Part shown: positions 1-7,397 of the stretch, piece after piece
Numbering within the stretch: position 1 is the first letter of the stretch
Layout: each line of letters begins with the position of its first letter
Assembly (NCBI GenBank): GCA_934130105.1
Contig: CAKOXL010000026.1
Coordinates: 1-16,659, forward strand
DNA: 16,659 nt
Source of the DNA: an uncultured Bacilli bacterium
GTDB taxonomy: Bacteria > Bacillota_I > Bacilli_A > RF39 > UBA660
Reading direction: 5' to 3'
Position numbers and translations under genes: made by a program
Notes under the pieces: generated by a model
Told to the model about the DNA's origin: nothing
Database searches by the model: none
The model's input: the letters and a program-made list of their open reading frames with translations, nothing else

Positions 1-21
1 TTTTATTTCTTTTTCTTCCAT
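1..21 (-). CDS. 5' end of an unidentified gene (partial, first 7 codons)
   Basis: A start codon at position 21 opens a frame reading MEEKEIK that leaves the window at its left edge. It is preceded by a Shine-Dalgarno TAGGAG (complement of 29-34) and by a near-consensus promoter at 63-91. Seven codons are too few to suggest a function. The good promoter and ribosome binding site make it likely that this is a real, separately transcribed gene rather than chance. Confidence 0.6.
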
Positions 22-62
22 ACCTTTTCTCCTACCCTTATTATTTTCTATTTTCTACTAAA

Positions 63-91
63 ATTATAGTGCATTTTTTATTATCAGTCAA
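63..91 (-). promoter_or_regulatory. Sigma-A-type promoter for the left-edge gene
   Basis: On the minus strand, TTGACT (86-91) and a perfect TATAAT (63-68) are separated by exactly 17 bp. Transcription would start near position 56, about 35 nt before the ATG at 21. This is among the best promoter matches in the window. Confidence 0.75.
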
Positions 92-126
92 TAAAATCAC
101 TATCAACAATAATTTTTAGATTAAAA

Positions 127-155
127 ATTATACTTTATAAACAAAGAGCAGTAAA
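127..155 (-). promoter_or_regulatory. Possible second, upstream promoter for the left-edge gene
   Basis: On the minus strand, TTTACT (150-155) lies 17 bp from a perfect TATAAT (127-132). It sits just after the terminator at 164-192 and 64 bp upstream of the stronger promoter, so the two could act in tandem. The -35 matches only 4 of 6 bases and the DNA is very AT-rich, so chance is possible. Confidence 0.4.
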
Positions 156-163
156 ATAGAGTA

Positions 164-192
164 TTAAAAAAACACTGAAATATCTCAGTGTT
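164..192 (-). terminator. Intrinsic terminator after the 99-codon gene
   Basis: The minus strand reads AACACTGA, a 6-nt loop, TCAGTGTT, then a run of T. The 8-bp stem (171-178 with 185-192) directly abuts the stop codon at 193-195. It isolates this gene from the left-edge gene. Confidence 0.88.
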
Positions 193-492
193 CTAACTTA
201 CTTTTTTTAATTGTTTTACTTCTTTTTTTCCTGTCTTTTTTAAAGCCATATTTATTATTTTGTCATCAACAATATTTCCAAGTGGTCCAGCTAATGGTTT
301 AGTATCTACACTAACTAGCTTATAATATTCGCTATATGGTCTTAATGGTTTATATGTTGGAATGCTACTTACCTTATCTATACTTGCTAATTTTAATGCA
401 ACTACCTTTGACTCAATAGGTGAAGTATTTTCCATAACATCCGGATTAATGGTTTCTACGTGTCCAATATATACTTTATTGTAAATTCCCAT
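193..492 (-). CDS. Small protein of unknown function (99 aa)
   Basis: I do not recognise this protein. The ATG at 492 (MGIYNKVYIG...) is chosen over an in-frame GTG three codons upstream because Shine-Dalgarno AAGGTG (499-504) sits 6 nt before it; the GTG lies inside that site. The first two thirds alternate hydrophobic and polar residues like a small beta-rich fold. The Lys-rich tail (KKTGKKEVKQLKK) suggests nucleic-acid contact or simply solubility. There is no signal peptide, membrane span or cysteine. The gene has its own near-consensus promoter (531-559), a palindrome between promoter and ribosome binding site, and a terminator at its stop codon, so it is a self-contained transcription unit. 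Read-through from the uvrB operon is also possible, because no terminator is visible after the preceding gene. Confidence 0.75.
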   Translation of the reverse strand: MGIYNKVYIGHVETINPDVMENTSPIESKVVALKLASIDKVSSIPTYKPLRPYSEYYKLVSVDTKPLAGPLGNIVDDKIINMALKKTGKKEVKQLKKVS

Positions 493-504
493 AAAAATCA
501 CCTT

Positions 505-528
505 TTCCCCTAAATTAAATTAGGAGAA
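505..528 (-). promoter_or_regulatory. Operator-like palindrome or leader hairpin before the 99-codon gene
   Basis: The minus strand reads TTCTCCTAA, a 6-nt loop, TTAGGGGAA: 9-bp arms (520-528 and 505-513), fully paired in RNA with one U-G wobble. One arm abuts the Shine-Dalgarno at 499-504; the other overlaps the expected transcription start near 524. A repressor operator is the simplest reading. In read-through transcripts it could instead fold next to the ribosome binding site. Confidence 0.5.
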
Positions 529-530
529 TT

Positions 531-559
531 ATTTTACTATAGAAATACCTAAGTGTCAA
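531..559 (-). promoter_or_regulatory. Sigma-A-type promoter for the 99-codon gene
   Basis: On the minus strand a perfect -35 TTGACA (554-559) and a -10 TAAAAT (531-536, 5 of 6) are 17 bp apart. The expected start is near 524, giving a leader of about 30 nt. Confidence 0.78.
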
Positions 560-597
560 TTAAATTTTTATGGGTATTTTTTCCAAAATAATGGTAA

Positions 598-1077
598 TTA
601 TGCCTTATTATTTATTAAATTTTTTTCTTTTGGTTGACTCTTTTTGTTAGAAGTAACTGTAGTATCAAATGATAATTGTCTAATTTCACTATCATAGTTA
701 GCTTTTTCACTACGATACTTCTTGATAGTTGCTAATAAATATTTTAATTCTTTTATTTTTTCATTATATCCTGGGTCTTTATCTAAGTTTCTACGGTAAT
801 AACTAGAAGCATATAACCATTTGGTGCAAATATCATTTAATTCTTTTTCAGCTTTCTTTTCCGTTTCTAGTAACTCTTCTTCTTTCTTGTTACTAAGTTC
901 ATCATAATCTAGAATAACTTCTGTTTCTCTAAAAAAGTTAACTGCCCTTTGGTTTTCAAACCTTACCCACTTTGATTCTATAATAAAAGGCGCCTCTACT
1001 ACTTTTTCTGGTAACATTCCTAGGAATAAAATATCATTTTTTTCTACATAACATACATCATTTCTAATTACTTTCAT
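598..1077 (-). CDS. Unknown protein with coiled-coil middle (159 aa)
   Basis: I do not recognise this protein. The ATG at 1077 follows a strong GAGGTGG Shine-Dalgarno. Residues 1-60 look like a small beta-rich domain (MKVIRNDVCYVEKNDILFLG...). Residues 62-135 are highly charged and helical, with long Glu/Lys runs and an aromatic patch (WLYASSYYRR) that suggest a coiled coil or helical hairpin. The last 25 residues are a polar Lys/Asn/Ser tail. It has no signal peptide or membrane span, so it is probably cytoplasmic. It starts 35 bp after the radical SAM gene and is probably the last cistron of uvrB-folD-radical SAM. No clear terminator follows its stop codon. Whether it works with the radical SAM enzyme is unknown. 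Confidence 0.75.
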   Translation of the reverse strand: MKVIRNDVCYVEKNDILFLGMLPEKVVEAPFIIESKWVRFENQRAVNFFRETEVILDYDELSNKKEEELLETEKKAEKELNDICTKWLYASSYYRRNLDKDPGYNEKIKELKYLLATIKKYRSEKANYDSEIRQLSFDTTVTSNKKSQPKEKNLINNKA

Positions 1078-1112
1078 TTTTCCACCTCTATAAATTTATA
1101 GTATCTTGATTA

Positions 1113-1952
1113 TTATTTTATGTCAAATCTTTCTTTATAACTACAGTGCTTACATAACTCTTCTGTTACCTTACGATTACAGAAACCCATTCTCATTTTT
1201 TGATAGCGACTACTATTTATAACTTCTAATAAATCATTTTGATAAATGTTTCCTAAATTGATTACTCCATTACTATCCAAGCAACATGGTACGATAGTTC
1301 CGTCTACTAAAATAGCTAATTGATCCTTTAGGGCATAACAGTAACCATCTTCTTTATTATAGTCGTTATTAATATCAGGCCAGATGAATTCATTTGCTTT
1401 ATTCACATAAGTGTGACTATTTATTTTAGTATTGTTTTCTGTTTTTATTTTTTCCACAATTTCTGGGGATAATTGATAGTGTAAAATTATTTTTTCCACT
1501 AAATTTGTGGATTTTGGTGATAGTTTTTCATTTTCCATAGTCCAAAAGCGATAAACAATATTCTTATCTTCTAGTTTATCAACAACATTAAATATTTCCT
1601 CTAAATAGTCCTTTTTTTCATTTTCGCTATGAAGTGATAAATTTATTTGGCGTATAGCCTTATGCGATAATACCTTTTCTTTTTCTTTTAATAGTGTGGC
1701 ATTAGTAGTAATATTTACTTTTTTATGATATTTTTCGCATAAATTTAGTATTTCTTCTAAATTGGGATGAAGTAATGGTTCACCCTTAACATGAAGGTAG
1801 ATGTAATCAGTATAGTCGTTAATTTTTTGTAATAGCTGCTCCATTTTAGTTACTGAAATATATTCCTTCATACGTTTATCTTTATTACAAAATGAGCAAG
1901 ATAAATTACATATATTCGTTATTTCAACATAAATTTTTTTAAATTTTTTCAT
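1113..1952 (-). CDS. Radical SAM protein with C-terminal SPASM-type cysteines
   Basis: The 279-aa protein begins with the radical SAM signature CX3CX2C (Cys15, Cys19, Cys22), which binds the [4Fe-4S] cluster that reductively cleaves S-adenosylmethionine. A GEP motif at 57-59 and the following beta/alpha segments (NITTNATLL, INLSLHS) fit the partial TIM barrel. Near the C-terminus Cys205, Cys223, Cys224, Cys258, Cys267 and Cys270 form a SPASM-like auxiliary cluster region; the segment DGTIVPCCLD is typical of the MoaA/PqqE/SPASM superfamily. SPASM enzymes modify peptides, proteins or cofactors, but the substrate here cannot be read from sequence. The ATG lies 1 bp after the folD stop codon (TAA-T-ATG), so translation is probably coupled. 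No leader-peptide-like ORF is evident nearby, so a peptide-maturase role is unsupported. Confidence 0.88.
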   Translation of the reverse strand: MKKFKKIYVEITNICNLSCSFCNKDKRMKEYISVTKMEQLLQKINDYTDYIYLHVKGEPLLHPNLEEILNLCEKYHKKVNITTNATLLKEKEKVLSHKAIRQINLSLHSENEKKDYLEEIFNVVDKLEDKNIVYRFWTMENEKLSPKSTNLVEKIILHYQLSPEIVEKIKTENNTKINSHTYVNKANEFIWPDINNDYNKEDGYCYALKDQLAILVDGTIVPCCLDSNGVINLGNIYQNDLLEVINSSRYQKMRMGFCNRKVTEELCKHCSYKERFDIK

Positions 1953-1953
1953 A

Positions 1954-2859
1954 TTATTTACCAGTTCTAATTATTTTTTTAGATTTTTCAATTCCTCTTT
2001 CTAAAACATCATTTATCTCCTCGCCATATAAACTTTTTGCGGCATTATATGCTAGCATAGCAATAGTCATAGGCCCAACTGAACCAGTTGGTGGTGTAAT
2101 CAATGATGCTTTATCGTATACTGAGTTGTAGGATACATCGCCAACGGTTTTGCCATCATGATTTTTATGAACGCCAATATCTACTACTATTGCACCGGAA
2201 GCTATATATTCAGCTGTTACATATTCTTGTTTGTTCATAGCTACTACTAAAACATCTGCTTTAGAGGTTATATCTTTTAGTTCTTTTGTTTTAGAGTGAC
2301 ATAATGTAGTTGTTGCATTTTCTAGTAAAAATAATTGTTCTAATGGTTTACCAACAATATTACTTCTATTTATTATCACCACGTTTTTTCCTATTAAATC
2401 AACATTGTATACTTTTAATAAATTGATTATGCCAGATGGCGTGCAAGGTGCTAAGCAAGATTGATTGGTAAATAGTTTACCTAAGGTAGTTGTTGTTAGA
2501 CCGTCTATATCTTTTTTATAGTCTATCGTATCGAGAATTTCTCTTTCATACTTTTCTAAATCAGCTGGGAGTGGTAGTTGTATCATAATTCCATCAATAC
2601 TACTATTAGCATTTAATTCATTTATATATGCAATTAAGTTATCTTTAGTGACTGTTTTAAAATGTTTACTAATAAAATCAAAATTAACTTCTCTTTCTAA
2701 AGTTTGCTTTTTCATTTTAGCATAAACCAATCCACCAAAATCTTCGCCAATAGATATATCAACAATTGTTGGTTTTTTAGATTTAGTTTCTGTATATTTT
2801 CTTAGTTCTTGATATAAAATTTGACTTACTGTTTTTCCGTCTATATTTTTATTTTCCAT
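1954..2859 (-). CDS. folD: Bifunctional methylenetetrahydrofolate dehydrogenase/cyclohydrolase FolD
   Basis: FolD interconverts 5,10-methylene-, 5,10-methenyl- and 10-formyl-tetrahydrofolate in the cytoplasm, supplying one-carbon units for purines and formyl-Met-tRNA. The catalytic Tyr46/Lys50 pair (YAKMK), Gln94 in QLPLP, Asp117 in KDIDG and PCTPSG (138-143) are all present. The NAD(P)-binding loop reads NRSNIVGKP (164-172) instead of the usual GRS start, and the late motif is TPPTGSVGPMT (255-265) where most relatives have TPVPGGVGPMT. These are conservative departures in an otherwise intact enzyme of 301 aa, a little longer than usual because of an extended C-terminal helix. Its AAAGAGGT ribosome binding site directly follows the uvrB stop codon; the gap is 13 bp, so the two are cotranscribed. 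Confidence 0.95.
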   Translation of the reverse strand: MENKNIDGKTVSQILYQELRKYTETKSKKPTIVDISIGEDFGGLVYAKMKKQTLEREVNFDFISKHFKTVTKDNLIAYINELNANSSIDGIMIQLPLPADLEKYEREILDTIDYKKDIDGLTTTTLGKLFTNQSCLAPCTPSGIINLLKVYNVDLIGKNVVIINRSNIVGKPLEQLFLLENATTTLCHSKTKELKDITSKADVLVVAMNKQEYVTAEYIASGAIVVDIGVHKNHDGKTVGDVSYNSVYDKASLITPPTGSVGPMTIAMLAYNAAKSLYGEEINDVLERGIEKSKKIIRTGK

Positions 2860-2872
2860 AAAATACCTCTTT

Positions 2873-4831
2873 TTAAATTTCTGATTTTAATTCAAATAAT
2901 GCATCTCTTAACTGCATAGCGCGTTCGAAGTCTAATTCCTTTGCTGCTTCTTTCATTGATTCTTCTATTTCATCTATCATCTTTAATAGTTCTTTCTTAT
3001 CTTTCTTCTTAGGAGATGATTGTTTTTCTTTGTTATCATCGACATTACTAATTAAGTCTCTAATTTCTTTTTTAATCGTTTGTGGAACAATACCATGTTC
3101 TTTATTATATTCTTCTTGGATTGTACGACGACGCATTGTTTCTTTGATGGCTTTACCCATACTATCTGTTATTTTATCAGCATACATGATACAATGACCA
3201 CTAGCATTTCTAGCACATCTGCCAATTGTTTGAATTAAGCTTCTTTCACTACGCAAGAAGCCTTCTTTATCAGCGTCCATAATTGCTATCAAACTAACTT
3301 CTGGTATATCAATTCCTTCACGTAGTAGATTGATTCCAACAATACAGTCATATTTACCTAATCTTAAATCTCTAATAATGCGCATTCTTTCTAATGTTTT
3401 TACTTCACTATGTAAATATGCCACTTTAATATCAATATCTTTTAGGTAATTCGTTAATTCTTCTGCCATTCTAATTGTTAAAGTAGTTATTAAAGTACGC
3501 TCATTTTTCGCAATTCTATCTTTAATTTCACCAATTAAATCATCTATTTGACCTTTACTTGGTCTTACTTCAATTGTTGGATCAAGAAGTCCAGTTGGAC
3601 GAATAATTTGTTCAATAAACTGATTACCAGTCTTTTCTAATTCGTAATCTCCTGGTGTTGCTGATACATAAATAACTTGATTGATTTTTTTCTCAAATTC
3701 ATCAAACTTTAATGGTCTATTATCTAGTGCACTTGGTAATCTAAAGCCATACTCTACTAAATTCATTTTTCTAGCTCTATCGCCATTATACATTCCTCTT
3801 ACTTGAGGAAGTGTTACATGGGATTCATCTATTACTAATAAAAAATCTTTTGGAAAGAAATCCATTAAAGTAGTTGGTGTTTCTCCCTCACCACGTAAAG
3901 CCATATGACGAGAATAGTTTTCAATACCACGGCAAAATCCTGTTTCAGTTAACATTTCTATATCATAGTTTGTACGCTGTTCTATTCTTTCTGCTGCTAG
4001 TAGTTTATTATTATCTTTAAAATATTGAATTCTATCAGCTAATTCTAATTTAATTCTTTTAACTGCTTCTATTAGTTTTTCATCACTAGTTACAAAGTGA
4101 CTGGCTGGAAAAATAGTTAATGTTTTTTTATTTTGAAGAACTACTCCCGTTAGAGAATCTATTTCACTAATTCTATCTATTTCATCACCAAAAAATTCAA
4201 TTCTATATCCTTTTGTATTTTCATAGGCTGGTATGATTTCTAGAACATCACCTTTTACTCTAAAGGTACCACGCTTAAAATCAAAATCATTTCTTTCATA
4301 CATCATTTCTACTAGTTTCGTCATGATAGTGTTTCTTTCTACATTATCACCTACTCCTAGACTTAACATTTTATTTCGATATTCTTCTACTTCACCAATA
4401 CCATAAATACAGCTTACACTAGCTACTACAATGACATCATCATAAGATAAAAGAGAGCTTGTTGCATAGTGACGAAGTTCATCTATTTCATCATTAATAG
4501 AAGAATCTTTTTCTATATATGTATCTGTAGATGGTACATAAGCTTCTGGTTGATAATAATCATAGTAAGAAACAAAATAGCATACGTGATTCTCTGGAAA
4601 CAACTCTTTTAACTCTGAATAAAGTTGTCCTGCAAGTGTCTTATTGTGAGCTAAAACTAGGGTTGGTTTATTAACTTTTTCAATAACATTCGCAATCGTA
4701 AAAGTTTTTCCTGTTCCCGTTGCTCCTAGTAAAACCTGATCTCTTTTTCCTTCTTTAATTCCTTCTACTAATTCCTTGATTGCTTGTGGTTGGTCTCCAC
4801 TAGGTGTATATTTTGATTCTAATTTAAACAT
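2873..4831 (-). CDS. uvrB: Excinuclease ABC subunit B (UvrB)
   Basis: UvrB is the damage-verifying helicase-like core of nucleotide excision repair: UvrA loads it and it recruits UvrC. Walker A GATGTGKT is at 36-43. The damage-probing beta-hairpin with its Tyr cluster (YYDYYQPEAY) is near 89-98. DESH (Walker B) is at 335-338, YVSATPG at 388-394, and helicase motif VI reads QTIGRCARN (534-542), with Cys where Ala is usual. A C-terminal UVR domain (about 613-650) contacts UvrC. At 652 aa it is full length. The ATG at 4831 is chosen because AAGGAGG (4837-4843) lies 5 nt upstream and the protein then starts MFKLESKYTPSGDQP, as relatives do; an open frame extends 16 codons further but lacks such a site. 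It is the first gene of the operon with folD. Confidence 0.98.
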   Translation of the reverse strand: MFKLESKYTPSGDQPQAIKELVEGIKEGKRDQVLLGATGTGKTFTIANVIEKVNKPTLVLAHNKTLAGQLYSELKELFPENHVCYFVSYYDYYQPEAYVPSTDTYIEKDSSINDEIDELRHYATSSLLSYDDVIVVASVSCIYGIGEVEEYRNKMLSLGVGDNVERNTIMTKLVEMMYERNDFDFKRGTFRVKGDVLEIIPAYENTKGYRIEFFGDEIDRISEIDSLTGVVLQNKKTLTIFPASHFVTSDEKLIEAVKRIKLELADRIQYFKDNNKLLAAERIEQRTNYDIEMLTETGFCRGIENYSRHMALRGEGETPTTLMDFFPKDFLLVIDESHVTLPQVRGMYNGDRARKMNLVEYGFRLPSALDNRPLKFDEFEKKINQVIYVSATPGDYELEKTGNQFIEQIIRPTGLLDPTIEVRPSKGQIDDLIGEIKDRIAKNERTLITTLTIRMAEELTNYLKDIDIKVAYLHSEVKTLERMRIIRDLRLGKYDCIVGINLLREGIDIPEVSLIAIMDADKEGFLRSERSLIQTIGRCARNASGHCIMYADKITDSMGKAIKETMRRRTIQEEYNKEHGIVPQTIKKEIRDLISNVDDNKEKQSSPKKKDKKELLKMIDEIEESMKEAAKELDFERAMQLRDALFELKSEI

Positions 4832-4836
4832 AATGG

Positions 4837-4843
4837 CCTCCTT
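4837..4843 (-). promoter_or_regulatory. Shine-Dalgarno that fixes the uvrB start
   Basis: AAGGAGG on the minus strand lies 5 nt before the ATG at 4831. This favours that codon over the 16-codon longer open frame. Confidence 0.85.
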
Positions 4844-4859
4844 ATTATGACTCATATCA

Positions 4860-4967
4860 ACCAATAAATTCGTGTCCAATCAGCAAAAATTCGTGGCCTA
4901 CCACTTAACTGATAGGTCTTTTTTTGGTTAACACGCATAGGACACACATGTCGGCCACAAATTTACT
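4860..4967 (-). promoter_or_regulatory. Interleaved-repeat leader region upstream of uvrB (candidate structured RNA)
   Basis: In the minus-strand RNA, AAAUUUGUGGCC (4953-4964) pairs over 12 bp with GGCCACGAAUUU (4887-4898) through one U-G wobble. A near-copy, GGACACGAAUUU (4866-4877), could pair with the same arm with one mismatch, so two direct repeats 21 bp apart compete for one partner. GUGUCC/GGACAC (4940-4945 with 4872-4877) cross-pair. A local hairpin CCUAUCA-GUUAAG-UGGUAGG (4897-4916) shares bases with the long stem. The wobbles close only in minus-strand RNA, favouring a transcribed leader. A decayed short inverted-repeat element or a protein operator are alternatives. I cannot assign it to a known riboswitch or leader family. 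Confidence 0.45.
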
Positions 4968-4996
4968 AAACAATACTAAATGTTTTCTAGTAACCT

Positions 4997-5025
4997 ATTT
5001 TAACACTTATTTTATAATAAAACAA
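4997..5025 (-). promoter_or_regulatory. Possible promoter for the uvrB operon
   Basis: On the minus strand, TTGTTT (5020-5025) and TAAAAT (4997-5002) are 17 bp apart. The -35 is weak (3 of 6) and overlaps the U-tract of the preceding terminator. It is the best-spaced candidate upstream of the repeat-rich leader and implies a leader of about 160 nt. Confidence 0.35.
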
Positions 5026-5045
5026 GGAAGCCATTTTGACTTCCT
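5016..5045 (-). terminator. Intrinsic terminator after the MFS transporter gene
   Basis: The minus-strand RNA folds AGGAAGUCA-AAA-UGGCUUCCU (5025-5045), a 9-bp stem with one U-G wobble, followed by UGUUUUAUU. The wobble would be a C-A mismatch on the other strand, which supports minus-strand use. It lies 22 bp after the MFS stop codon. Confidence 0.8.
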
Positions 5046-5067
5046 ATACATTATTATCTATTACTTT

Positions 5068-6258
5068 TTAACTTATATTTTGGCATTTATTCATATCAGC
5101 TTGCAACTTAATTACACTTATAGCTTGAAGTATTACGAATATAACGAATATAGTCATTATAAAGCTTGCATCTAAAAATGCCATTAAGATAAATAAAGTG
5201 TTGCTTATAACTCTACCTATAAATAAAGCTGTTTCTAGTGTCAAAAAATATTCTACTTTATATTCTTTTTTGATCGTTTCAATATTAGAAAAATTAAATA
5301 TATTTCTTTCCATAATTAAATCAGATAATAATTTTGAAATAGTTTGAAATAAGTTATACAAAACCACGGTTACAAAATTACAATTTAATAACATAATACA
5401 TAGTAATATTATTGTAATTGGTAATGTTGAAACTAATAATTTTATATAATATTTAGGTTTAATTACTTTTACAAATAAAAATCCTATTATTATAGAAATA
5501 ACGCTAAATATTGAAGTAAATATACCTAAACTTATGCTTTCAGAAAAAACTTTAATTATATATATTGTTATAACATATGATAAAGCACCCTCGGAGTAAG
5601 TTAAGCCTGAACAAATATTAGTTCTGATAATACTTTTCAATTCCGGATGTTCTTTCATAACATTCTTAAATTCTTTTAAATTAGTTTTATTACTTTTTGG
5701 AATATTATTATCTTTTAGGACTATCGATAAAACTATTTGTAATGTAACAATTATCAATAAAACTATGATTGTATTGATAAAGCCAGATTTTTCGATTAAA
5801 CTTCCAAAAAACAGAGGAAATATAATAGATACAATATTTTTCCAACCATTGTAAGTTCCTAAATACTTTTCTCTATCTTTATTTTCTATACCATCAGATT
5901 CTATTACATTGTATACAGAATAATAAAAACCTTCTTCTAACCCATACAACAATCCTATTAAATAAATATAATTAACAACTTGTTCTTTTAGTAATATAAT
6001 GGCTAAAAAATAAATAAAATACATCACGATACCTATTCTCATTAACCAAATTCTGTTTTTTGATTTACAATAATTTCTTGATAAGAATATTACTAACCAT
6101 ACTGTTACCATAGCAACTAATTTATATATTCCAAGTGGTAATATATTATTATTAGAAACATTAATAAAATACAGAACTAAAAACACATCTACAAAATTAG
6201 TTAATATACCTTTTAATAATCTTAATGAAAATAAAACCTTATAATTTTTACTTAACAT
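5068..6258 (-). CDS. MFS-type membrane transporter (12 predicted spans)
   Basis: The 396-aa protein has about twelve hydrophobic segments, in two groups of six around a polar central loop (near residues 184-208, KDNNIPKSNKTNLKEFKN), the layout of the major facilitator superfamily. A charged cytoplasmic loop between the second and third spans (SRNYCKSKNR) and the segment after span 4 (DREKYLGTYNGWKNI) fit MFS loops. I see no motif that identifies the substrate; drug/proton antiport or a sugar are both possible. The ATG at 6258 has AAAGGAGT 9 nt upstream. It follows the zinc-ribbon membrane gene by 83 bp with no terminator and no strong promoter in the gap, so the two are probably cotranscribed. 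A terminator lies downstream. Confidence 0.82.
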   Translation of the reverse strand: MLSKNYKVLFSLRLLKGILTNFVDVFLVLYFINVSNNNILPLGIYKLVAMVTVWLVIFLSRNYCKSKNRIWLMRIGIVMYFIYFLAIILLKEQVVNYIYLIGLLYGLEEGFYYSVYNVIESDGIENKDREKYLGTYNGWKNIVSIIFPLFFGSLIEKSGFINTIIVLLIIVTLQIVLSIVLKDNNIPKSNKTNLKEFKNVMKEHPELKSIIRTNICSGLTYSEGALSYVITIYIIKVFSESISLGIFTSIFSVISIIIGFLFVKVIKPKYYIKLLVSTLPITIILLCIMLLNCNFVTVVLYNLFQTISKLLSDLIMERNIFNFSNIETIKKEYKVEYFLTLETALFIGRVISNTLFILMAFLDASFIMTIFVIFVILQAISVIKLQADMNKCQNIS

Positions 6259-6341
6259 TTAAATACTCCTTTAAATTTTATTTTTATCTATCATTTACTA
6301 TTTAATAACTTGATGCTAAATTAATCTAAGCACTAATTTTT

Positions 6342-7382
6342 TTATATATTTAGTATCCATTCATTAATATAATTTATTTTAGTGTGACAATATTCACATT
6401 CATCTTTTATTACACTAATTGAATTACCACAGTTCTTACATTTAATTAACTTATTAAATACATCATGACCTATATAGTTTTTATTTTTTTCCATTAAAAC
6501 ATAACGATTAACTATTTTTTTCACTATTTTATTATTTTTTAAATAAATCTCTCTTACTTTGAGTTTTATTTTTATATTTAATTTTCCATTTATGACCTTA
6601 AATTTAGCATTTCTATATTCTAAAATATCAAAGTCAATTAAATCACTATACACGGTATTGCTGCTATCAAAATAATAATTTTTCATATGATAATTTAAAT
6701 CATTATAAAATTTAGGAATATTAATCTCATAGCCTTTTCTTTTTAACCTATCCCAGATAATATATAAGTTTAATCTCCTTTGGTCATTATATAATAATAT
6801 TGGTAGAAGCAAGAGAAGTATTAAACTTGATAGTATATATCCAAATAATATTAGTAAAAAAAACATGAATGTATAACTAAATATCGTTATAAATATAGAA
6901 TCTTGTATAATACCATTTTGTAAAAATACAATTATGCTTGTGCAAAGTGCAAATAATAAAATAAAAGTTTTTATAAAAACTTGAGTATTTTTATCTAATA
7001 CTTCTTTTAATTTTACATTATGATATGTTTTTCTTTCTTTATAATCTATGTTGAAATTAGTTCTGCAATATGGGCAACCATTTATAAATTCATTAGGATT
7101 TCCTGTATTACCACAACTTGGACACTTCATTACATCATCTTGATCTAAAAATGCATATAGATACTTAATATTTTGGTTATAGCCAGATACTTCACCTATT
7201 TTTTTATTTTCTAAATAATACTCTTTTTTTAATAATGAGCAATTAATAATATTATGTTCGTTTTTACCATTTGATTGTTTTATATATACTTTTTTAAAAT
7301 CTTTTATACGTTTTTCATAATATTCTTTAATAATTACATTTTTATCATCTAATCTTTTATTAAATTTATTTTCACTAATCAT
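6342..7382 (-). CDS. Membrane protein with two zinc ribbons, possibly TIM44-like
   Basis: A first zinc ribbon CPSCG...CPYC (Cys87, Cys90, Cys103, Cys106) is followed by a strongly hydrophobic block (about 137-155 and 162-199, two or three spans), a basic stretch (DQRRLNLYIIWDRLKRKGY) and a roughly 100-residue alpha/beta domain. A second ribbon CKNCG...CEYC (Cys315, Cys318, Cys329, Cys332) ends the protein just before the C-terminal EWIL. The soluble domain pattern, with a long beta segment (FKVINGKLNIKIKLKVREI), resembles TIM44-like domains found with zinc ribbons in Firmicute membrane proteins, but that is recognition by eye only. Of two adjacent ATGs (7385, 7382), 7382 is preferred because GGTGG at 7387-7391 is too close to the first. 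It has its own promoter. Function unknown. Confidence 0.72.
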   Translation of the reverse strand: MISENKFNKRLDDKNVIIKEYYEKRIKDFKKVYIKQSNGKNEHNIINCSLLKKEYYLENKKIGEVSGYNQNIKYLYAFLDQDDVMKCPSCGNTGNPNEFINGCPYCRTNFNIDYKERKTYHNVKLKEVLDKNTQVFIKTFILLFALCTSIIVFLQNGIIQDSIFITIFSYTFMFFLLILFGYILSSLILLLLLPILLYNDQRRLNLYIIWDRLKRKGYEINIPKFYNDLNYHMKNYYFDSSNTVYSDLIDFDILEYRNAKFKVINGKLNIKIKLKVREIYLKNNKIVKKIVNRYVLMEKNKNYIGHDVFNKLIKCKNCGNSISVIKDECEYCHTKINYINEWILNI

Positions 7383-7397
7383 CATACCACCAGTATA

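Noticed and set aside
193..1952. RiPP biosynthetic cluster around the SPASM radical SAM enzyme
   Set aside because: No small Cys-, Thr- or Gly-rich precursor, leader motif, peptidase or exporter is adjacent. The two small proteins nearby lack precursor-like features.
4894..4930. Plus-strand hairpin followed by TCTTTTTTT, resembling a terminator
   Set aside because: No plus-strand gene lies upstream, and the stem pairs better as minus-strand RNA (U-G wobble) than as plus-strand RNA (C-A mismatch), so it is treated as part of the uvrB leader.
4832..5045. LexA box upstream of uvrB, expected if uvrB is SOS-controlled
   Set aside because: No GAAC-N4-GTTC-like site was found in the uvrB upstream region. 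This also weakens, without excluding, the SOS reading of the DUF1848 operator.
4924..5175. Plus-strand open frame of 83 codons
   Set aside because: It overlaps the end of the MFS gene and the uvrB leader repeats, has no ribosome binding site, and its composition looks like AT-rich chance translation.
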